Notes under the pieces: model-generated
Seen by the model: only the letters and a program-made list of their open reading frames with translations
The model's database searches: none
Told to the model about the DNA's origin: nothing
Shown here: positions 17,352 through 28,879 of the stretch, piece by piece
Numbering within the stretch: the stretch's first letter is position 1
How the letters are laid out: each line of letters opens with the position of its first letter
Translations under genes and position numbers: made by a program
Assembly (NCBI GenBank): GCA_001304875.1
Contig: BBZO01000022.1
Coordinates: forward strand, 1-60,567
Length of the DNA: 60,567 nt
From: Clostridia bacterium UC5.1-2E3
GTDB lineage: Bacteria > Bacillota > Clostridia > Lachnospirales > Lachnospiraceae
Direction: 5' to 3'

Positions 17352-18194
17352 ATGTTGGTGAATATGAAATCCGTGCTGGAGTATGCCGGGCAGAAACAGT
17401 GCTGCATCGGCGCGTTTGACACGCCGAACCTTGAAATTCTCATGGCCGTCTTAAACGCCGCCGAAAAGAGAAAGGAGCCGGTGATCATCCAGCACGCCCA
17501 GCTTCACGAGCCGGAGATGCCCATCCATGTGATCGGCCCCATTATGGTGCGCATGGCCCAGGAGGCAGACGTCCCGGTGTGCGTGATGCTGGACCACGGC
17601 GAGGACCTGGACTACGTGAAAAAGGCCCTGGATCTTGGATTTTCCGCCGTGATGTTTGACGGTTCCTCCAGGCCCTATGAAGAGAATGTCCGGCTGACGA
17701 GGGAGACAGTCCGTCTGGCCGGCCAGTATGGCGCCAGCGTGGAGGCGGAGATCGGCGTGGTGACCGGACATGAGGGAAAGGTGTTCGAGGTGACATCCGT
17801 GGAGGAGGCCTACACCGATCCGGAGCTGGCGGCTGATTTCGTGAAGGCCACCGGCATCGACGCCCTGGCGGCATCCGTCGGAACCGTCCACGGCTTCTAT
17901 GCCACGAAGCCGAAGCTGGATTTCGGCAGGATCGAAACGATCCGTGAAATGACCGGCGTGCCGCTGGTGATGCACGGAGGCTCCGGCATCAGCGTCGAGG
18001 ACACCCAGCACGCTATCCGGTGCGGAATCCGCAAAATAAACTATTTTTCCTATATGTCCAATGCCGGCGTAAAAGGCGTGCAGAAGCTCCTGGCAGAAAA
18101 GGAAGTCAAATACTTCCACGACCTGGCCAACGCCGCCATCCGCGCTATGGAGGAGGACGTGCTGCAGGCCATGGCCATGTTTGCGCTGGAGTAA
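17352..18194 (+). CDS. Class II fructose-bisphosphate aldolase family protein
   Basis: Zinc-dependent aldolase of the FbaA/GatY/KbaY type. Motifs: GAFDTPNLE near the start, DHGED (residues 81-85, catalytic Asp and zinc His), AVMFDGSSRPYEEN, EAEIG, GTVHGFY and VMHGGSGI (zinc His and phosphate-binding Gly loop). The 280-residue length fits the tagatose/ketose-bisphosphate aldolase branch rather than the longer E. coli FbaA. The start at 17352 follows GGAGAG. It is the last gene of the DhaKL operon, before a strong terminator. The operon would phosphorylate a ketose and cleave a phosphorylated product to DHAP plus an aldehyde; the exact sugar is unknown. Confidence 0.9.
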   Translation: MLVNMKSVLEYAGQKQCCIGAFDTPNLEILMAVLNAAEKRKEPVIIQHAQLHEPEMPIHVIGPIMVRMAQEADVPVCVMLDHGEDLDYVKKALDLGFSAVMFDGSSRPYEENVRLTRETVRLAGQYGASVEAEIGVVTGHEGKVFEVTSVEEAYTDPELAADFVKATGIDALAASVGTVHGFYATKPKLDFGRIETIREMTGVPLVMHGGSGISVEDTQHAIRCGIRKINYFSYMSNAGVKGVQKLLAEKEVKYFHDLANAAIRAMEEDVLQAMAMFALE

Positions 18195-18234
18195 TATATT
18201 AATATAGGAAATAAAATTAAAAAACGATGCAAAA

Positions 18235-18270
18235 AACGCCCCGGAGCAGTCTGAACAGCTCCGGGGCGTT
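18235..18270. terminator. Bidirectional terminator between aldolase and activase
   Basis: AACGCCCCGGAGC (18235-18247) pairs perfectly with GCTCCGGGGCGTT (18258-18270), flanked by A on the left and T on the right. It can serve both converging transcripts. Confidence 0.85.
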
Positions 18271-18283
18271 TCACACCCTTTCT

Positions 18284-21200
18284 CTACGACACTTCCTCTA
18301 CATTCTTCTGCGCCGTCGCCAGCATCAGCTTAATCCGGTTCAGCTGGTTCACCTCGCTGCGCCCGGATCGTAGTCCACGGCGATGATATTCGCCTGCGGA
18401 TAGTGATGCCGCAGTTCCTTGATGACACCCTTGCCCACAATGTGGTTCGGCAGGCAGCCGAAGGGCTGGGCGCAGACAATGTTGGTGGTTCCGCTATGTA
18501 TCAGCTCCAGCATCTCGCCGGTCAGGAACCATCCTTCGCCCGTCTGGTTTCCGAGGGAGACATAGTCCTTCGCCATCTCAGCCAGGTCAGCGATCCGGCT
18601 GGGTGGAAGGAAATGCCTGCTCTTCACCAGATAGCGGCGTGATACACGGCGGAAGTATTCCAACAGCGCGATACCCGCGTTGCAGAGGTAAGCGGTGGAG
18701 CGCTTGCCTCCCAGGTTGTCGGCCTTAAAGTTGCTGTTATAGAAGCAGTACAGCAGGAAGTCCATCAGATCGGGCATCACTGCCTCCGCTCCCTCTGCCT
18801 CCAGAAGGTCCACCACGTGGTTGTTGGCTAACGGCGAGAACTTCACCAGAATCTCGCCCACGATGCCGACCTTGGGCTTGACGACATTTCTTCTCGGCAG
18901 ATTGTCGAAATCTTCTATAATACCTTTGATGTTTCTGTTAAACTCCAGCATGGACGGAGACCGCCTGGAAAGTGTCCTGATGCAGCGCTCCTTCCATTTC
19001 TCATGCAGACGGTTGGCTGCGCCCGGCTCGGCCTCGTAGGGCCTGGTGGCGTAGAGCACCCGCATGAACAGGTCGCCGTAGACGATGGCCTGCAGGGCCT
19101 TTGTCAGCATCGGCAGGGTGATGGAGAATCCAGGGTTGGTCTCCATACCGTTGGCGTTCACGGAGATGACCGGAACCTGCGGCATACCCGCCTTCTCCAG
19201 CGCCCGGCGGATAAAGCCCACGTAGTTGGAGGCACGGCATCCGCCGCCGGTCTGGCTCATAAACACAGCCGTCTTATTTAAATCGTACTTGCCTGACAGA
19301 AGCGCGTCCATGATCTGTCCGATGACGATGAGGGACGGATAGCAGGCGTCGTTGTTTACATATTTAAGTCCCGTGTCGATGGCGGAACGGTTGTCGTTCT
19401 GCAGCACCTCGATCTTGTAGCCGAAGGAGCGGATGGCCGGCTCCAGAAGATCGAAATGGATCGGCGACATCTGCGGGCACAGCAGCGTGTAGTCCTTCTT
19501 CATGGCCTTCGTGAAGGTGACGCGGCGGTACGCGTTGCTCACGACGGGGCTGGCATATTTTCTCTCCTCGCGCACTCTGAGGGCGGAGATGAGAGAGCGG
19601 ATACGGATTCTCGCGGCGCCCAGGTTGTTCACCTCGTCGATTTTGAGAACCGTGTAAATCTTACCCGATTTTGTCAGAATATCGCTCACCTGGTCGGTAG
19701 TCACCGCGTCCAGTCCGCAGCCGAAGGAGTTGAGCTGGATCAGATCCAGGTTCTTCGAGGACTTCACGTAGGTGGCGGCCGCGTAGAGACGGCTGTGGTA
19801 CATCCACTGGTCCGTGACAATGAGCGGGCGCTCCACCTTGCCCAAGTGGGAGACGGCGTCCTCGGTCAGCACCGCAAACCCGTAGGAGGTGATCAGCTCC
19901 GGAATGCCGTGGTTGATCTCCGGATCCACATGGTAGGGGCGTCCAGCCAGGACGATTCCCCGCTTGCCGGTCCGGTTCAGATAGTCGATGACCTCCTCGC
20001 CCTTCTTCTGCATGTCGATGCGGGACTGGATGAGCTCCTGCCATGCCGCGTGGGCGGCCTTCCTTATCTCGTCGGGAGCGATGCCAAAGTTCTGTGAAAA
20101 TTCCTCCACCAGGCGCTTCGTCAGCACTTCCTCGTTGGTGAACGCCATGAACGGGTTCATGAAGCGGATGTCGCGATCCGCCAGCTCCTCCACGTTGTTC
20201 TTGATGTTTTCCGCGTAGGAGGTGACCATGGGGCAGTTGTAGTGGTTGCCCGCGTCCGGGGACTCATTTCTCTCGTAAGGCACGCAGGGGTAGAAAATGA
20301 AATCGATGCCCTGCTTGATCAGCCATGTCACGTGGCCGTGCACCAGCTTCGCCGGGTAGCACTCCGACTCGCTGGGAATGGACTCGATGCCCAGCTCGTA
20401 AATCTTTCTGGTGGACTGGGGCGAGAGCACGGTCCGAAAGCCCAGATCCCGGAAGAATACGGCCCAGAACGGGTAGTTCTCGTACATGTTGAGGACGCGC
20501 GGGATACCCACGGTTCCCCTGGGGGCCATGTCGGCCGGGAGCGGCTCATAGTCGAATACTCTGTGGTACTTATAGTCGAAGAGGTTGGGAACCTCTTTTT
20601 TCAGCTTTTCCTTTCCGAGACCGCGCTCGCAGCGGTTTCCGGTGATGAACTGACGGCCGCCGCCGAAGCGGTTGATGGTCAGCACGCAGTGGTTGGTGCA
20701 GCCCTTGCAGCGCGTCATGTCCGTGGAGTAGGAGAGATTTAAAATCTTATCCATGGAGAGCATGGTCGAGGTCTTGGACTCATCGTAGCGCTCCCTTGCG
20801 ATCAGAGCCGCGCCGAAGGCGCCCATGATGCCCGCGATGTCCGGGCGGACTGCCTCGCAGCCTGCGATGAGCTCGAAACTTCTGAGGACGGCGTCGTTGT
20901 AGAAGGTGCCGCCCTGTACCACCACGTGTTTTCCGAGGTCGGATGCGTTGGTGATCTTTATGACCTTAAACAGCGCGTTCTTGATGACGGAGTAGGCCAG
21001 GCCCGCGGAGATATCCGCCACGGACGCGCCCTCCTTCTGCGCCTGCTTTACGTTGGAGTTCATGAACACGGTGCACCGGGTTCCCAGATCGGTCGGGTTC
21101 TCAGCGAACAGCGCCTCCTTCGCGAAATCGATCACGCTGTAGTTCAAGGATTTGGCGAAGGTCTCGATGAAGGAGCCGCAGCCGGAGGAGCAGGCCTCGT

Positions 21201-22529
21201 TGAGCTGTACGCTGTCCACGGTGCCGTCCTTGATCTTGATGCACTTCATGTCCTGGCCGCCGATGTCCAGGATGCAGTCCACGTCCGGCTCGAAGAATGC
21301 GGCCGCGTAGTAGTGGGAGATGGTCTCCACCTCGCCCTCGTCCAGCATCAGCGCGGACTTAAGAGTGCCTCGCCGTAGCCGGTGGAGCAGGAGTAGGCGA
21401 TCTTCGCGCCCGGAGGCAGAAGCTTATGTATCTCCCCGATGGCCCGGATGGCTGTCGCCAGCGGGCTGCCGTTGTTATTGCTGTAAAAATGATAGAGCAG
21501 GGTGCCGTCCTCGGCCACCAGCGCCAGCTTGGTCGTGGTGGATCCGGCGTCGATGCCCAGATAGCAGTTGCCCTGGTAGGTGGACAGATCGCCTTTCTTC
21601 ACGCAGTGGCTCTGATGGCGCGCGGTGAACGCGTCGTAGTCCGCCTGGCTCTTAAACAGGGGCTCCATGCGCTTGACCTCGAACTCCATCTTGATGCCGT
21701 TTGACAGGCGGTCGATGAGGTTCTCCAGCTGGATGGCCGCCTGGCCGTCCGAGTTCATGGCCGCGCCGATGGCTGCAAACAGATGGGAGTGGTCCGGCGC
21801 GATGATCTGCGGGCCGTCCAGGTTAAGGGTTCTGATAAATGCCGCCCGGAGCTCTGACAGGAAGTGTAAGGGGCCTCCTAAGAACGCCACGTTTCCGCGG
21901 ATGGGCTTGCCGCAGGCCAGGCCGCTGATGGTCTGGTTGACCACCGCCTGGAAAATCGATGCGGACAGGTCTTCCTTGGTCGCGCCCTCGTTGATGAGCG
22001 GCTGGATATCGGATTTCGCGAACACGCCGCAGCGGGCCGCGATGGGGTAAATGGCCTTGTAATTCTTTGCGTACTCGTTGAGTCCCGTGGCGTCGGTCTG
22101 AAGAAGGGACGCCATCTGGTCGATGAACGAGCCGGTGCCGCCGGCACAGATTCCGTTCATTCTCTGGTCGATGCCGCCGGTGAAGTAGATGATCTTCGCG
22201 TCCTCGCCGCCCAGCTCAATGGCCACGTCGGTCTGGGGCGCGTAGTCCTGAAGCGAGGAGGCCACGGAAACGACCTCCTGCACAAAGGGAATGTCCAGGT
22301 GTCTGGAGAGCGTCAGGCCGCCGGAGCCGGTGATCATCGGGTAAAGCTCCATGGGGCCCAGCTTGGCGTAGGCTTTCTTTAAAAGCGCCGCCAGCGTCTC
22401 CTGTATGTTAGCGTAATGTCTTTCGTAATCTGCGAACAGTACCGTGTTCGCCTCGTCAATAATGGCAATCTTTACGGTCGTGGAACCGATGTCGATGCCC
22501 AGTCTGTGTTTTAATTCAGTCTGTTTCAT
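18284..22529 (-). CDS. Giant 2-hydroxyacyl-CoA dehydratase activase-type protein (two ASKHA domains + DUF2229 + HgdB-like region; frameshifted)
   Basis: A predicted single chain of about 1415 residues. Two ASKHA ATPase domains of the BadF/BcrA/HgdC type come first: [10 protein letters not shown] at residues 10-19 with [13 protein letters not shown], then [10 protein letters not shown] near residue 324 with [14 protein letters not shown] CoA-activase/DUF2229 region follows ([29 protein letters not shown]), then a C-terminal part resembling dehydratase subunits ([31 protein letters not shown]). In relatives the cysteines hold an iron-sulfur cluster used for ATP-driven low-potential electron transfer. 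The frame is lost near 21362 (missing A) and near 18361; corrected ends give [15 protein letters not shown] and a stop at 18284-18286. No dehydratase operon lies beside it, so its client is unknown. Confidence 0.9.
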
Positions 22530-22687
22530 AACTTCGCAGGGCGATCCTGCCCACCTCCATTATTAAAATTACTGTGTTGGTATTTTATCTCTATGAGTTG
22601 CCAGCGTCAGTATAGCACATAATAAATAGGAAATGAAAGAAAAGAAACCGTTAAAGTTTTGAATTTCTGGTCACGATTTTTACGCAT

Positions 22688-22716
22688 TTGACAAAATGTG
22701 CCGGTGACCGTATAAT
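22688..22716 (+). promoter_or_regulatory. Full-consensus sigma-A promoter for the rhomboid-like gene
   Basis: TTGACA (22688-22693), 17-bp spacer, TATAAT (22711-22716): perfect consensus. It is one of the strongest promoters in the window and may also drive pyk. Confidence 0.8.
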
Positions 22717-22751
22717 TAAGAGTTGAAACATACCAAAAAAAGGATGGGATT

Positions 22752-23585
22752 ATGGAATTTTTTAGAAAGCTAGAGCGCAAGTACGGCAGATACGCCATAC
22801 ACAACCTGATGTATTACATCATCATTCTGTACGGCATCGGCATGGTGATCCAGTGGGTGGATCCGATGTTTTATATCAGGTACTTATCCCTGGATGCCTC
22901 GGCGATTCTTCGCGGGCAGATCTGGAGGATTGTCACGTTTGTAATCTGGCCGCCGTCCACGGACATATTTTTTAATCTTCTGTCCATGTATCTCTACTAC
23001 TGGCTGGGCACGAACCTGGAGAGGGTCTGGGGAGCGTTTCGGTTTAACGTATACTTTCTGATGGGGATTCTGGGCCATTTTCTGGCGGCACTGGTGGGTT
23101 ATCTGGTGTTCGGACAGGTCTGGTTCCTCACCACCTCATACCTCAATTTTTCGCTGTTCTTTGCGTTTGCGGCCACGTTTCCGGACTTGCAGTTCTACCT
23201 GTTTTTCGTCATCCCCATAAAGGCGAAATGGCTGGCGCTGTTTGACGGAATCTACTTCCTTTACGGCTTCGCATTCGGAAATGCCGCGACCAGGTGCGCG
23301 ATTTTACTGTCCTTCTTAAACTTCATCATTTTCTTCTTCATGACCAGGGATTTCCGGAGGGTGAGTCCTAAAGAGATCAAAAGGAAACAGGAGTTTAAGA
23401 CAAAGATGCGTGCCGCGGAGCACGTGAAGGAGCAGGGAAGCCATCACCGCTGTGCGGTCTGCGGGCGGACGGAGAAGGACGATCCGACGCTGGAGTTCCG
23501 CTACTGCTCTAAGTGCGAGGGCGAGTATGAGTACTGCATGGATCATCTGTATACGCACCGTCACGTGACGAAGGACGACAACTAG
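22752..23585 (+). CDS. Rhomboid-like membrane protein lacking the catalytic serine motif, with C-terminal zinc ribbon
   Basis: A 277-residue protein with about six membrane helices arranged like a rhomboid: WRIVTFVIWPP in the L1 region and LYYWLGTNLERVWGAFRFNVYF, which carries the rhomboid ERxWG-like pattern. The expected Gly-x-Ser-Gly of helix 4 is absent; that region reads TTSYLNFSLFFAFAATFPD. After the membrane part a 75-residue tail carries CAVCG and CSKCEGEYEYC, a probable zinc-binding ribbon, ending DHLYTHRHV. It is therefore probably a pseudoprotease that binds membrane or cytosolic partners. It is driven by a consensus promoter, 36 bp upstream of pyk. Confidence 0.75.
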   Translation: MEFFRKLERKYGRYAIHNLMYYIIILYGIGMVIQWVDPMFYIRYLSLDASAILRGQIWRIVTFVIWPPSTDIFFNLLSMYLYYWLGTNLERVWGAFRFNVYFLMGILGHFLAALVGYLVFGQVWFLTTSYLNFSLFFAFAATFPDLQFYLFFVIPIKAKWLALFDGIYFLYGFAFGNAATRCAILLSFLNFIIFFFMTRDFRRVSPKEIKRKQEFKTKMRAAEHVKEQGSHHRCAVCGRTEKDDPTLEFRYCSKCEGEYEYCMDHLYTHRHVTKDDN

Positions 23586-23621
23586 ACCAGGCAATTCACA
23601 TTATCAGGAGGAACCACGACA

Positions 23622-25066
<1,445 letters not shown>

Positions 25067-25071
25067 AGGGA

Positions 25072-25100
25072 TTGCAAGAAACGGAGTAAGCTGGTATACT
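25072..25100 (+). promoter_or_regulatory. Promoter for the TRAP operon leader
   Basis: TTGCAA (25072-25077), 17-bp spacer, TATACT (25095-25100), starting five bases after the pyk stop. The RNA would begin near 25107 and contain the structured leader that follows. Confidence 0.7.
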
Positions 25101-25106
25101 TGTTAA

Positions 25107-25222
25107 TAAGTTGTAAATGATTTGTGAATAAATCTTTACGCGCCAGCTGAGGAGTTTGTTTTTTCCATAGGGCGAAGCCCGTGATATAGGAGGTCTGGCG
25201 CTTAAAAGCGCCGGACCTTTTT
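25107..25222 (+). promoter_or_regulatory. Riboswitch-like leader with mutually exclusive aptamer stem and terminator
   Basis: GCGCCAG (25140-25146) pairs with CTGGCGC (25195-25201), closing a 48-nt domain that contains the hairpin GGGC-gaa-GCCC (25170-25180). The same CTGGCGC is also the 5' arm of an intrinsic terminator (about 25191-25201 with 25207-25217, then a T run). If the domain folds, the terminator cannot form, so this would be an ON switch for the TRAP operon. I do not recognise the aptamer class. Confidence 0.65.
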
Positions 25223-25316
25223 GTCTGTACGGATATGCGTCCGGCTGCGGGAAAACGTCATTTTACGAGGTAAGAAACGCAGAAAACTGCGTTCAAAATA
25301 AAAGGAGGATAAGAAA

Positions 25317-26379
25317 ATGAAAAAAAGAATCTTAGCAACCGTTATGGCAGCCGCTATGCTTGCCATGACCGCATGCAGCGGCATGCCCGGAATGGGAGCC
25401 ACCGCAGCACAGACCCAGGCAGCAGCTGAGGGAGCCGAGGGGGGAGAGGCAGCAGCCGCAGCAGACGATACCGTCTACGAGCTCCGCATTTCCACATCCC
25501 AGACGGAGCAGGCTCTGATCACCAGAAACTATCAGAAGCTGGCTGACACTCTGAACGAGAAGTCCGAGGGCAGACTGAAAGTATCCGTATTCCCGGCTGG
25601 ACAGCTTGGAACCGACGAGGATGTTCTGGAGCAGGGGATCCAGGGCGTAAACGTAGCGTTAACACCGACGCTTCCCGTCTTGGTCAGTACGTGAAGGATT
25701 TCTCCATCTTCATGATGGGATACTTCATCGACAGCTATGATGAGGGATATGCAGTGACCCAGACCGACACCTTCAAGGCATGGTGTGACGAGCTGGAGGA
25801 GAAACACGGCATCAAGGTGCTTTCCTTCACATTCTATGACGGTCCCCGTGAGTTCATGACCAACAAGCCGATCAACACTCCCGACGACTTAAAAGGCTTA
25901 AGAATCCGTACCATCGGCCAGGAAGTTTGTACCGAGACCATCGCAGCCATGGGCGCGACTCCGATCTCCATGTCCTGGGGCGAGGTTTACAACGGCATCC
26001 AGTCCAAGGCGTTAGAGGGCTGTGAGGTTCAGAACACCTCTTCCTATCCGTCCAAGATCTACGAGGTTTGCAACACCCAGTCCAAGACCGGCCACTTCCA
26101 GTTAATGCAGGGTCTGATCTGCGGTAAGGCGTGGTTCGACAGCCTTCCGGCAGACCTTCAGCAGCTTCTTGAGGAGACCGCTGTAGAGATTGGTAAAGAG
26201 ACCGCCGCTGACGTTATGGCAGAGGTAGAGGAAGATGAGAAGCTGATGGTAGAGGCTGGCATGACCGTAATAGAGCCGGACATTACACCTTTCAAAGAGG
26301 CTGTTGAGCCGTATACGAGAAGCTGGGTTACGCAGAGCTCAGAGATCAGCTTTGGGCTGAGATCGGCAAGACAGAGTAA
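25317..26379 (+). CDS. dctP: TRAP transporter substrate-binding protein, DctP family (frameshifted)
   Basis: Extracytoplasmic receptor of a TRAP importer for a carboxylate-containing substrate. A lipoprotein signal ends LAMTACSG (Cys about residue 19), followed by an Ala/Glu linker and the mature fold ELRISTSQTEQALIT. The DctP hallmark GLRIRT (with the Arg that salt-bridges a substrate carboxylate) is in KGLRIRTIGQE. Two single-base losses occur: near 25659 (restores LNTDASRLGQYVKD) and near 26311 (restores EPVYEKLGYAELRDQLWAE and stop 26377-26379). The length is about 354 residues. The start at 25317 follows AAAGGAGGAT. Expression is probably under the structured leader upstream. Confidence 0.92.
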
Positions 26380-26436
26380 TCCGGTAAATTACCATTTACT
26401 CTATCATCGACTGTAAGATTGAGGGTGTTTTAACTT

Positions 26437-26919
26437 ATGAAGAAGATTTCAAATGCCGTTCTGAGGATTGAGGAGGTTCTGGCCGGGGCGATGCTGATCA
26501 TGATCTCTGTCCTGGTATTCCTCTCCGCGATCGCCAGAACGGTCGGCATGCCCATCAACTGGGCACAGGACATTTCCCTGCTGGCCTTCGCGTGGCTGAC
26601 CTTTATCGGGGCGGACATCGTGGCCAAGACGGGAAATCTGATCCGGATCGATATGCTGGAAAAGCATTTCCCGAAGGGACTCCGCAAGGTGATGACGCTG
26701 GTGTTTGACGTGGCCATTGTGCTGTTTCTGCTCATCCTCATCGTCTACGGATTCCTTCTGGTTTCCCAGAGCTGGTACAGAACGTTCCAGACTCTGAAAA
26801 TGAGCTACGCGTGGTGTACGCTTTCTGTTCCGGTGGGATCTGTTCTTCTGTTCTTCACCATGGTTGGAAAGCTGTTCAAGGACCTTAGGACACCGGTCGG
26901 GAAATGGGGGGAGAATTAA
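26437..26919 (+). CDS. dctQ: TRAP transporter small membrane subunit, DctQ family
   Basis: The 160-residue small permease subunit, with four hydrophobic helices: LAGAMLIMISVLVFLSAIA, ISLLAFAWLTFIGADIVA, VAIVLFLLILIVYGFLL and a last one around VGSVLLFFTMVG. SLLAFAWLTFIGAD is the family's best-conserved segment. It follows dctP by 57 bp, and its stop codon shares one base with the dctM start, which indicates translational coupling. The gene is intact. Confidence 0.93.
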   Translation: MKKISNAVLRIEEVLAGAMLIMISVLVFLSAIARTVGMPINWAQDISLLAFAWLTFIGADIVAKTGNLIRIDMLEKHFPKGLRKVMTLVFDVAIVLFLLILIVYGFLLVSQSWYRTFQTLKMSYAWCTLSVPVGSVLLFFTMVGKLFKDLRTPVGKWGEN

Positions 26920-28210
26920 TGTTAGGTGCAATAGGATTTTTCTTGATTATTTTATTCCTGGGAATGCCGGTGGCTTTCGCCATCGCCATTTCGGGCTTCG
27001 CATTCTTTCTCACACGGCCGGAGATTCCGTGGACGATCCTGGTACAGCGCTCGCTGTCCACGACCCAGTCCTTTACCATGCTGGCGATCCCGCTGTTCAT
27101 CTTTGCGGGTAACCTGATGAACAACACGGGTATCACTTCCCGGCTTGTAAAGCTGGCCAACGTCCTGACGGGCCATATGTACGGCTCCATCGGACAGGTT
27201 TCCGTCGTGCTTTCCACCCTGATGGGAGGCGTGTCCGGTTCCGCCGTGGCGGATGCGGCCATGGAGTGCCGTATCCTGGGACCGGAGATGACGAAGAGAG
27301 GCTACGCCCCCGGCTGGGCGGCAGCCGTAAACTGCTTATCCGGACTGATCGTGGCGACGATCCCGCCGTCCATGGGTCTGATTCTCTACGGAACCGTGGG
27401 TGAGGTGTCCATCGGACGTCTGTTCGTGGCCGGCTTTATGCCCGGTATCCTTATGTGTATCCTGATGATGATGGCTACCTCCTGGTCGGCGCGCCACTAC
27501 GGCTACAAGCCGGATCACGAGAAGCCTTCATCCGCCAGGGAGATCGGAAAGGCCTGCATCGAGAGTATCTGGGCGCTGATGTTCCCGATCCTTCTGATCG
27601 TGTTCATCCGTTTCGGCGTCATGACTCCGTCCGAGTCCGGTGCATTCGCCGTGTTCTACGCTCTGTTTGTGGGTGTGTTCATCTACAAGGAGTTAAACCT
27701 GGAGCGCTTTAAGGAGTGTCTCATCAGCAGCGTAAAGGACCTTTCCGTGACGACCATGATCCTGGCGTTTTCCGGTATTTTCAGCTACGGCGTCGTGTTC
27801 GACCAGCTGCCGGCGACGCTGACCAACATCCTGATCACCGTGACCAGCAACAAGTATCTGCTGATCCTGCTGATCATCCTGATGCTGGTTGTGTTCGGAA
27901 TGTTCATGGAGACGACCGTTATCACGCTGATCTGTACGCCGATTCTGGTGCCGCTGATTCAGCAGTACGGCATCGACCGGTACACTTCGGTATCATCATG
28001 ATGACCGTGGTAACCATGGGCTGCTCCACGCCGCCTGTGGGCGTCGCCCTCTACACCTGCTCGAATATCATGGGCTGTTCGGTGGAGGAGACGACGAAAT
28101 ACTCCATTCCGTACTACGTGGCGATTGGAATTACCCTGGCGGTGTGCATTTTCATCCCGCAGGCAGTTCTGTTCCTGCCGAACCTGGTGTACGGCGGCGC
28201 AGGTTTCTAA
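26919..28210 (+). CDS. dctM: TRAP transporter large permease, DctM family (frameshifted)
   Basis: Large membrane subunit that carries the sodium-driven translocation path. It begins LGAIGFFLIILFLGMPVAFA; TLMGGVSGSAVADAA and TIPPSMGLILYGTVGEVS are the paired Gly-rich hairpin motifs of the family, and TMGCSTPPVGVALYTCSN is the matching second-half motif. The start at ATG 26919 overlaps the dctQ stop by one base, behind a G-rich ribosome site. One C is lost near 27977: corrected it reads GIDPVHFGIIMMTVV. The total of about 430 residues is normal. The substrate is unknown; there is no enzyme gene in the operon to hint at it. Confidence 0.93.
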
Positions 28211-28236
28211 GGAGACCGGCGTAAGACGCAGGTAAG

Positions 28237-28285
28237 AAGCCATGTTCCATGGAGGCGATGAGTCTCTGTGGGGCATGGCTTTTCT
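28237..28285 (+). terminator. Terminator after the TRAP operon
   Basis: AAGCCATG (28237-28244) pairs with CATGGCTT (28274-28281), followed by T-rich sequence. Confidence 0.6.
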
Positions 28286-28324
28286 GTTTTTTCGCAGGCT
28301 TTTATCCAGTATCCGGAATAACAC

Positions 28325-28861
28325 ATGATGATTTGTACTGGGCGGGATTCGACGAGATATATTTTTTCATCGGACCCGGAGAATAGAGAAAAGTACAAAC
28401 GGAAGGCAGATTCATGGAAATATATTGAAAAAGAAATCCGGTCTGATATAATTGATTCATCAGATACGAAAGAGGTTGCCAGTGTGCATGCGGTTGGAAA
28501 GATCGACAGAGGAATTTACAGGTGCGTAACAGAGGATATTGTTACGGATGAAGTTATTATAACGGATAACCAGATTCAACATATAAAGGATCATCATCCA
28601 AATGACTATGAACGATTTGCCGGATATTTTTCAGAAATTGTAAGTAGTCCTGATTATATTATCAAATCTCCCAAGCCATATACGGCACTTATTTTAAAGG
28701 AAATACAGGCAAATGGAGAAGTTTTTAAGACAGTATTGCGGTTAGTTACCTCTGTTGATAATCCAGAATATAAAAATTCCATTATTACATTTATGAAGAT
28801 TGATGATAAGGAATGGAATCGTATATTGCGCAATAAAGTGATTCTTTACAAACGCGAATAG
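28325..28861 (+). CDS. PBECR2-type (Barnase/EndoU/ColicinE5/RelE-like) nuclease-fold protein
   Basis: Up to 178 residues; the C-terminal 110 match the PBECR2 nuclease-like fold: ITDNQIQHIKDHHPNDYERF, KSPKPYTALILKEI, VFKTVLRLVTS, NSIITFMKI and the terminal WNRILRNKVILYKRE. Conserved His/Asp/Arg/Lys residues in these blocks are the candidate RNase site. The N-terminal 60 residues are unlike anything I recognise, and no good ribosome site precedes ATG 28325 or 28328. The DNA is clearly AT-richer than its neighbours, which suggests transfer. Relatives occur in phage and polymorphic-toxin proteins; here it stands alone with no antitoxin-like gene, but a structured RNA starts inside its 3' end. Confidence 0.72.
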   Translation: MMICTGRDSTRYIFSSDPENREKYKRKADSWKYIEKEIRSDIIDSSDTKEVASVHAVGKIDRGIYRCVTEDIVTDEVIITDNQIQHIKDHHPNDYERFAGYFSEIVSSPDYIIKSPKPYTALILKEIQANGEVFKTVLRLVTSVDNPEYKNSIITFMKIDDKEWNRILRNKVILYKRE

Positions 28862-28873
28862 AATCGGTATAAT
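28845..28873 (+). promoter_or_regulatory. Promoter inside the 3' end of the PBECR2 gene
   Basis: TTTACA (28845-28850), 17-bp spacer, TATAAT (28868-28873). It overlaps the PBECR2 stop and would start a transcript near 28880, exactly at the base of a long RNA helix. Confidence 0.7.
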
Positions 28874-28879
28874 AAGTGT

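Noticed and set aside
18403..22050. Long open frames antisense to the activase gene (for example at 19456-20097 and 20242-20742)
   Set aside because: They mirror a GC-rich coding strand, lack ribosome sites, and encode Arg/His/Gly-rich low-complexity sequence. The minus-strand protein has clear family motifs throughout.
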